Assembly (NCBI GenBank): GCA_009733775.1
Contig: WOGZ01000135.1
Span: 21,601 to 85,600, forward strand
DNA length: 64,000 bases
Source of the DNA: Alectoria sarmentosa
Taxonomy: Eukaryota > Ascomycota > Lecanoromycetes > Lecanorales > Parmeliaceae
Reading direction: 5' to 3'
Part shown: positions 56,241 to 64,000 of the stretch, piece by piece
Position numbering within the stretch: position 1 is the first letter of the stretch
Layout of the letters: each line of letters begins with the position of its first letter
Made by a program: the position numbers and the translations under genes
Notes under the pieces: generated by a model
Databases searched by the model: none
Told to the model about the DNA's origin: nothing
The model's input: the letters and a program-made list of their open reading frames with translations, nothing else

Positions 56241-57976
56241 TCACATAGCGAATGCAATCGCTCGAAAACCCATACATATCATGAATGCCACGCATAGCTT
56301 GTTCATCACATTCATTTTCCCGGAGCCGCCTCCCATGAAAGCCACCACGTCGGAGTCATTGTTAGGTCTATCGATCTTGCCGAGACCTTGTTGCGATCCG
56401 GACAGTAGACTTGCGGGAGAGGCATGCTTTCCTTCGGATACAGTTGAGGCACTTTTAGGAGAATTAGAGTCGGCGCTGGCTATTCTGAGCGCCTGGCTCG
56501 ATAACAATGGTGTTGAGGGACTACTAGACCTATTCCACACAAGGACACCGCTCGAGCTGTCGGAGACGGCTCGGTCAGACTTTGGCGCAACGCTGAGCTG
56601 ATGTGTGGTTGCGAAGCTCGCTGCCAGGTATGTGACAACATGGCTGGGATCTTTGTTTTCGTCCTTATATCGGTCATTCTCAGCGTCCGCTTGCGCTGGC
56701 GCTCCGTTCAGAGGCCTTCTCTGAGGTTTGGGAACTGTTTGCGGCAAGCTATTCGTGCGGTCCCCCGCAGTCGATGTCCCCGTCGTCGAAGCGATAGCAA
56801 TACCTGGGCGGCTACCAGGAGCCGCAGGCAAGGGTGTAAGGATGGCGGGGTCTAGTCTTGTAGTTGTAGATTTGACAAGACTTGAGATCAAACCTGCTGC
56901 CTTGTCGAGCGCTCTAGGCGGGTCTAATCCTCCATAGGGATTAATTTTACACGCACTCCATGCGGGATCCAGTGCAGTAATGTCGACTGGAAAGGAAAAG
57001 TAGGGTGATGTCTCTCCACACGCGCGGTATGAGTGAGAATGTTGGATATCATAGTAATTCATGGCTTTCCAGCCATCTAGAAAGCAATGCGAGGTTGACA
57101 AAGCCTCGGGTGGATAGCCAATCGTGGTGTCATAGACAGTTCCAAAAGGCGCCAGACCTCCTGATGGTGCCAATCCTGGATCTGGTGATAAATCGAGCAG
57201 GCCGATATTTGCATTAGCACACAAGCTACGGTAGATCACGTATACCGAGGGCCAGATACTGGACACAAAATCAGCCTTCCTTAAATAGAAGGAATGGCAT
57301 GCTCACTAAGAGAAACCATCGGATACTAAGGTGAATGGTGTCGATGCTGTCGTTGTGGATATATCATTTGCTCTTGTCGTGCGATTCTCGACTGGCCAGT
57401 ATAGAACTTGAATATCAGAGGCGGCGATAGTGCATTGCATGTAGCAGTCCGTTGGCGGGTCAAGGGCCGGTTCAAGATAAGTGATTACTTTCTGTTTGGA
57501 GTACCTATTCACGGCTGTGGTTACCTGGGCAAGAGATTCGTACAACGCCAGGCATGAGCAAGGTATTGAAGACACAAAATTCTCCTTTGAGCAAAGATCA
57601 CCACTGCTTCGAGATTGAAAAAATGAAGGCTTCTGTTTTTCTGTAATGGCAGTGAATGTCGTATTTGTTGCGTATCTGGCGGAGACGGAACTTGATACTA
57701 TTAGTCTAGCAAGGTACAGTCTAGCTTCTAGGCCCGTGCATGAGCACCCACGTAGAAGAATGCCTGCAGAGTAAAAGTAGACAGGCGTCGATACAGCAGA
57801 GCTGGCAATACTTTGTTCGAGACAAGGAAATAACGAGAGTGAAAAAGGATTGGAAAGCGCCTCTAATTTTGGGGTGAATGGCAAGGGAATCAAGAAGGCA
57901 ACGTACAGAAAGTAGAGTCCACATGGATGGCTAGCAGGATAGCCGCTATTACAAGGCAAAGGCCATGAAGGATCAT
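56241..57976 (-). CDS. Secreted fungal protein, probably GPI-anchored
   Basis: Three exons: 57976-57907, 57763-57307, 57258-56241, 514 aa. Exon 1 encodes a signal peptide (L-C-L-V-I-A-A-I-L-L-A-I-H-V). Exon 2 has C-x-C pairs (R-G-C-S-C-T, I-P-C-S-C-L), then D-C-Y-M-Q-C and V-L-Y-W-P-V-E-N. The join to exon 3 restores D-G-F-S-Y-I-W-P-S-V-Y-V-I-Y. This order is familiar from a family of large fungal secreted proteins of unknown function. N-Y-Y-D-I and D-P-A-W-S-A-C follow, then a long Ser/Thr/Ala-rich stalk and a hydrophobic C-terminus (L-C-V-A-F-M-I-C-M-G-F). Exon 1 to 2 is the least certain join: the acceptor at CTCTGCAG fits phase. The gene lies alone between two RIP-like blocks, a setting where fast-evolving surface proteins are often found. 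Confidence 0.7.
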
Positions 57977-58550
57977 CTTAGAATTTCATCTTCGAAAGAT
58001 GGCGAGTCCAGAAGGGAAGGAATGAAAAAAGGAAGGGAGGGACTTTGCCGGTTTTCTAGAAAGATCGGGGCGCGGTTTTGTGCCTGACACTTACATAAAT
58101 TGCAAGCGTTAATTAATTTCCTTGCTCAGCCCGAGCATCCAAATGACAATTCTCACCAGAGTATCGCGAAGAGAAGACGAGGCTGCCAAAATGTAATAAG
58201 AAAACATCGCACAGAGTTTCGCTCACAATCCGGCTCCATCTGGTTTCCTCCGACTCAACAGTATGCAGATGAAGAAGTATGAATTGTATAGGGCATATGA
58301 AGGCTTCTTGCTAGAATGAATGCATGACTGAGAGGCACGTTGTCTGGACTCCAGTAGTAAGAAAGTCCTACAATCTGGACGGAATGGATTCTCAGGTGAG
58401 ATACCTTCTGAGCCCCTGTCTGATCCTTCAGGGGCCGAGCAAACCCTATGTCTCGGGCTGCCAAGAATCACCCCTCATGTGATATTTCGGCTGCACTTAC
58501 CTTACATATCATCGGCTTGGCAAGGGGCTCGCTTCGAGCTCGCTAGAACA
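57977..58550. other. Spacer up to the second AT-rich block
   Basis: No supported gene. The promoter of the secreted protein must lie here. Composition drops to AT-rich at about 58550. Confidence 0.55.
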
Positions 58551-61500
58551 TATCTTGTACTTGAATATATGCGATAAACTAACATATAGTCTAAGCTATT
58601 TCCCGTAAAGAATAGTTAATAAAATTTATATAATTATATTTAATAGTAATATAAATATTCGTTGTTACTTATTAATGCAATACATTCATTAATGCAATAT
58701 TTGAAAGTTCGATAAATTCAAAATTTTATCAAAATTTCGTTTATTATTATAACAAATTATAAAAATATTATATTTAAAACTCGTAAATAGTATTTTATAA
58801 ATAATATAATATTAAAGTATTATAAAACTTTAATTTTTAAGAAAATCGAAATAAAAATAACAAAATAATAATTATAAACGTATTTAATTTATAAAATAAT
58901 TATATAATATTATATTCTTAGTTAAAGAAAATAAAAAAGAGATTTGTTAAATAATATAATTTAATTAATTTATTACTTTCGACTCGAGTTATAAACGCTA
59001 AATTAACGTTATTAAACAATCTTTTTTATAAAATATATTATCTATTACGAGCGTATTTTACATTTTTAATAAAACTAACTTTTTTTTAACATCACATTTC
59101 TTTAACACTATTCGATTGAATTTAACGTGACTTAATAAAGACATTTGTTTTCATATAAATGTCTTCTTTTTATGTATATACTTTCTTTTCACTTAATTGT
59201 CTTATTCAATACACTTATATAATATAACTTTATATTAATTTTAACATTATAATTAAGTTATTTCATTCACTTCATTTATATTAATTAACGAATTCAAAAA
59301 ATTATATTAATAGAAACTTTATCAAGACATAAAAATTATTAAAATATCGTATTTTTAAATTAAGTCACTTACGATAACTGAAATCTAAATAATTCGTATC
59401 GAGATAATGATTCGTCTCGTCAATAATAACGAGTATAAAAAAGATATTAAAACATTCATTTAATTAACGAATCGAAAAAAATAATCACACATCATTTTTA
59501 TACAATTTAAATTAAGACAACATCGATTATATCGTTCGAAAGATTATCATTAAAAATACTTAGATTTTTCACGACATCATTATCGAATAAAAAATCACGA
59601 TTTTATAATCTTTTAAAATTTTCCTTTTTCATTTCGCACTATCAAGTTTTCTCGTACGAAATTAACGATAATATAATAAATATTTTTTGCATAAATGACG
59701 AAATTAAAAGAACGTTATTTAATTAACACATTATTTTCATAAAAATTTAATAAATAAACAAACGATTGAATAGCACTCTTTATTGTTTTTTATATATTAA
59801 AAATCAAATTTCTTTATCATATAAAAATCATTAAATATATCAAATGAGAAATGTTAATACTCTTTTTTGTTATAATATTCTTTAACATTATATTTTTCGA
59901 AATATTTAAATTTCTCTCCTTTTTCTTCTCTTTTATTTTTTTTTTATCAATTATTTTTATTAAAATGAAAAAAATAAATCACATTTAAGGTTTTTTGAAT
60001 AAAATCAAATTACGTCGTATTTTAATTATATTTGAAAACCTCGAAGATTTTTTTTAACATCATAAATTAAATTTATAATATATTTTTATCAATAAATAAT
60101 TATTACATTAAGCGAAAGTTATATTTAAGAAGTTTCTTAATATGTTGAATCAACTTTATTTTAAACGAAACAATTTTCGCGAATTTTTATTTCGTTTTCA
60201 TAAGATTATTATCGACAAAGACGAGATTATAAAAATTTTATATAAATTTGAGTTTATAATTCAGCAATCGAATAATATCGCTTGTGATTAATAGAAACAA
60301 ATAATATAATTATAATGAAAGATCAATGTAATGAAATTTTAATTATTAAAAAAAAATTTAAAAAAAGATTTAAAAACCGAATTTTCTTATAATAGATTTA
60401 AGAATCGATTTGTATCGAAAAAAAAAAAATCTTTCAAATTATTTAATCTTTTTATTTTTACGAATAAAAAAAGTTTTATATAAAACGATTAATTTTTCAA
60501 AATGAATTATAAACTCATTATTAATCATAATTAATATTTTATTATTAAATTCAAACTAATTTATGTTATTTTTAGATTAAAAAAAAAGCTTTAAAATAGA
60601 TCATAAAACGTCGATTGAGAAATTGTTCGAATTTATATTAATTTTATAAAGAAACAACAAGTTAAGATTTATGAATTAAATTTATGATACTTAGAGCAAA
60701 TGAAGGCGAAACGAATTTAAGTAACGTTGGTCAAGCGGACTTTGTTTGCTTTTCTATGCGTATATAATTTACTTTTATTGTTATATAAAAAGCACTTGCT
60801 TAATAATCTTATTTTTAATACATTTAATCGAGTGACTCGATTATCTTTTTAATAAATCGTTTAAAGTCACAATAAATAAATCGACTTTGTTAATGATTCG
60901 ATTCAAGATTATATATAATTGATTATAAGCGAAAACCTTCGACTATAAACATAAATTGACTTATTATAAAAATTAATCTTACGACTTATTGATTATTATG
61001 TTGAAGATTAAGCGAATTAAATATTGAATGCGTCGAAAAGAAATATATAAATTGTTCGAATCGAACGAAGCAAGAAATATGCGTGATATATAATAACGTT
61101 TATCATCATATTCGTTTTTAAGAATACGATAATCGAGTATTTTAAATTCAATATGCTTAACTTATAAGCGTGTTTCATTGTATAAATTTTATAATTATTG
61201 TAAATTTCTTAACAACATTATTATATAACTTTTTTTTAATTGCAAATGATGAAATAATAAAAAGATTGATTTAAAGACGTTTATTAATTTAATAAATAAA
61301 AGAAAATTATCTTCTTCGTCAATGATTTAATTATAATTAATACACATTATTTTAATTTTAAGAAATTTGTCAAAAATTTGATTATTGAATCAAATAACGT
61401 TTTTATTAAGGGTGTAAAAAATCGCTTTAAAAGTGTAAAAGTTAAGTGCTCGATATGAATTTAAATCGCGATAAATAACATTAATTAGGTTTGTGATAAT

Positions 61501-64000
61501 GTCATTTGATAATTAATTAATAAATCAATTAATAATCTCTCGTCCTTTTATGCTTATTAAAGTTTCATTATTTATATTTAAAAAATCATTTGCGAATGCT
61601 TTTATATTAACACGGTTTTGCTTAATTAAATTTAAATTGCGAAGTTTTATATTTTTCATAAATTTAAAGATTTGAATATGATTTTATAAATATAAAATTC
61701 TCAAAATAAATGTAATAATACGCTCTAATTTAACGCCTTTAATGATCGATAAAATTTAATAAAAGTTATCGCAAAAGCATATAACTATATTATTAAACGA
61801 TTTAAGATTTTTGCGAATGTTTTAAAATATACGATCAACAACCTCGATATCATAACGATTTTATATCGAGATCTTATTTCAAAAAATCAATTCAATTACA
61901 CACAATAATTCGATCAAATCGAATTTATTTGTAACATCGTAAAAGAATTGCGTAATAATATTTAAAGGGATTTTAAAACGAAAATAAACGATACAATCTT
62001 TTTAAAAAAGAATAAAAACGATATTTAAAGAAATTATAGCAATTATCATCTTAAAGATCTCGCGTACTCTTCATAAAACGATGTTTTAAAACATAATCTT
62101 ATTAATATCTTCGTAATCGTTTAAAAAAAAGAGATGATTATTGAAAAGAGACACCGCGTTTTAAATAACGTCTACAATTATCGTTTAATCATCATTGAAA
62201 CTCATTCACATTTGCTTTCAAATGTTTATTTAATAAAAACGTTCTTCGCGTAAAAGATAATTGCGTTCATTATTATAATGTTGCTTATAATCATATTACA
62301 CTTTTAATAAATTAAAATCGTTAATCAAATTGATATTTTTTATAAAATTGAAATTGTTTTTCTTTAAACGAATTTAAATCAAATAAAAACAAAAGTTTTT
62401 GATAATAGCTTGTTTTATTTATATATCGTTTAATAAAACGAAGTCTTAATAGTGAATTTAAAAGATATATATATAATCGTCAAAGAATTTAAATAAAAAA
62501 ATATGTTAATGATGAAAAAGAATGAAAAAAATTGCGGGTAATCAAAAGAAAAATACATTTAACGAGATCACTTTTGATAAAAGAAAAAAAAACATTATAT
62601 CAAAAAAAGTGATAATGTTTTATTATAACAAATAGCGCGATAATTTTCTTCTCTCGTAATTGAGATATTTTTATATATTAATCAAATTTGATAAAAGAAA
62701 ATAAAAGAAATTGCGAGTAAATAAAAGAAAAATACGTTTAACGAAATCACTTTTGATGAAAAAAAAAAGCAATATCACATCAAAAATAATAATAATGTTT
62801 TATTATAATAAATAGCGCGATAATTTTCTCCTTTCGCAATTGAGACATTTTTACACATTAATCAAATTAAATTATATATCTTATTTTATATTTATTTTAT
62901 AAATCAAATAATTTATTAAATTTACAATTGAATAAAATTATTACGAATAAATTTCATAAAGAGTCTTCACTTTTTTAAACATCTGCTTTTTTTAAAATCT
63001 CATTTTATTCGACGTCATTATGCGTAAGATTTTTTATTACATAAACGGCATAATAATTTGAAAAAAGGTTATTATTTATCATTCGTAAATTCTCATAAAA
63101 TAAAAAATTCGATACATTTAAAAAAAGAAAGCGTAAGTAATAAAGTTCGTTTGCGTTAAAATTAATATAATACATTTTCGTAATGATATCGATGCGTCTT
63201 TGACGTAAACTTTATTTTTAAATATCTTAAATGTTTTTCTTTCAAACGTAATGTTTCGATAAATCAATATAAAAGAAGTTTGTTGATCGTTTTTATTGTT
63301 GACGTCGTATATTTAATTAAAAAAAGATTATAAAAAAGATTTGACGTTCGTTTATTATTATTATATTAAATAATTAAAAATCATCATTAAAAATCACGAT
63401 TTGTTGATTTGAAAAATGAATAAATAATCGCTCTATAATAAGATTGTGATTATATAATTTAAAGTCAAATATTTTTTAATAAATTTTTATTAATCTCATT
63501 CAACGTGCGTTTTGATACTTTTAAATTTTATTCATCGAATTTATTATATCGTTTTTATTCATTCGCTTCATTCGAAAATTGATTTAATTATTATTTTTAT
63601 AAATATATTTAAAAATATATTTATAAATTTTGACGTTAACGTAAATTTTTACATTAATATAAGCATTATATTTAATCGATAAATATAAATTATAAAACAT
63701 TATTTAACAATTTTGTTTAAATTTATTTTTTGAAGTTATAATAAATTTATATCGACGATAAATAAAATATTCGATGTTTAATTTAAAAATAATATGATCG
63801 TTGAATTTCTTTGAAAATCGTTTATTGCATTAATTTTTATTCGAGTTTTAATAAAATAAAACGATATTCGTTTTATTTATAACGTAATAATTATAATTAT
63901 TATAAATTATATATTTAATTACGATAATATAAAAATTGAAAAATTATATATAATTAAAGATTTTAATATTAATAATAACGTTTATCTCGTTAACGTTTAA
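58551..64000. repeat. Second AT-rich, gene-free block, continues beyond the window
   Basis: At least 5.4 kb with no meaningful open frame. Composition differs from the first block: CA and TG are common here (for example CATTCATTAATGCAA near 58684), so the mutation history or age is different, or the block derives from another element. It contains a ~179-bp tandem duplication. No telomere repeat and no recognisable transposon protein. Confidence 0.75.
62521..62877. repeat. ~179-bp tandem duplication in the AT-rich block
   Basis: ATTGCGGGTAA near 62531 matches ATTGCGAGTAA near 62710. Both copies continue through ATCACTTTTGAT, AATGTTTTATTATAA, AATAGCGCGATAATTTTCT and AATTGAGA to ATTAATCAAA. Differences are mostly C/T and G/A. 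Confidence 0.88.

Noticed and set aside
58551..64000. Telomere or CRISPR-like array in the AT-rich end
   Set aside because: No TTAGGG-type repeats and no regularly spaced direct repeats; only one two-copy tandem duplication is present.

Overview
This window is nuclear DNA of a filamentous ascomycete (Pezizomycotina). Genes carry many short introns of about 50-90 bp with GT-AG borders, a few GC-AG introns, CTAAC-type branch sites and some very small exons. The gene families are typical fungal ones: PTH11-like rhodopsin-domain receptors, a Pom1-type DYRK kinase, NOP16, a DysF-domain peroxin and a KE4-type ZIP transporter. Two AT-rich, gene-free blocks (about 54.05-55.87 kb and 58.55 kb to the window end) look like RIP-mutated repeats. 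I cannot place the species; a Dothideomycete or Leotiomycete with a compartmentalised genome would fit.

Layout. 0-4 kb: last exon of a 2-oxoglutarate/Fe(II) oxygenase (probably a relic), a CYTH-domain thiamine-triphosphatase with a hexanucleotide repeat in its coding region, and a six-exon rhodopsin-domain membrane protein. 4-7.4 kb: no convincing gene, one minisatellite. 7.4-12.5 kb: a doubtful small gene, an F-box-like protein, a divergent P450 ending stop-to-stop against it, and a protein with four internal repeats. 13.4-24.1 kb: conserved housekeeping-type genes (coiled-coil protein, DYRK kinase, GPI-anchored protein, DsbA/FrnE-like protein). 25.2-28 kb: a large protein with a ubiquitin-like domain and zinc-finger-like cysteines. 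28.7-31.4 kb: a run of decayed minus-strand genes. 33.8-35 kb: a four-repeat SANT/Myb-like protein. 37-39.2 kb: a nine-exon APC permease. 40.9-42.2 kb: a second rhodopsin-domain protein. 44-48.4 kb: peroxin, NOP16 and ZIP transporter. 48.5-53.1 kb: three more members of the SANT-array family, one intact and two broken. 56.2-58 kb: a secreted, probably GPI-anchored protein between the AT-rich blocks.

The most unusual content is (1) a four-member family of multi-SANT proteins sharing an N-terminal MGTxK start and a C-terminal K/R-K-R-x-x-I-x-I/V-P-M/T-V end, two members being intact and two decayed; (2) a ZIP zinc transporter whose variable loop holds an approximately 95-residue segment resembling the RFX-like domain of the chromatin remodeller subunit Rsc9; and (3) a local cluster of genes carrying stops and frameshifts. 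All gene models here are read by eye: exon joins were checked for phase, but no transcript or homology search was possible.
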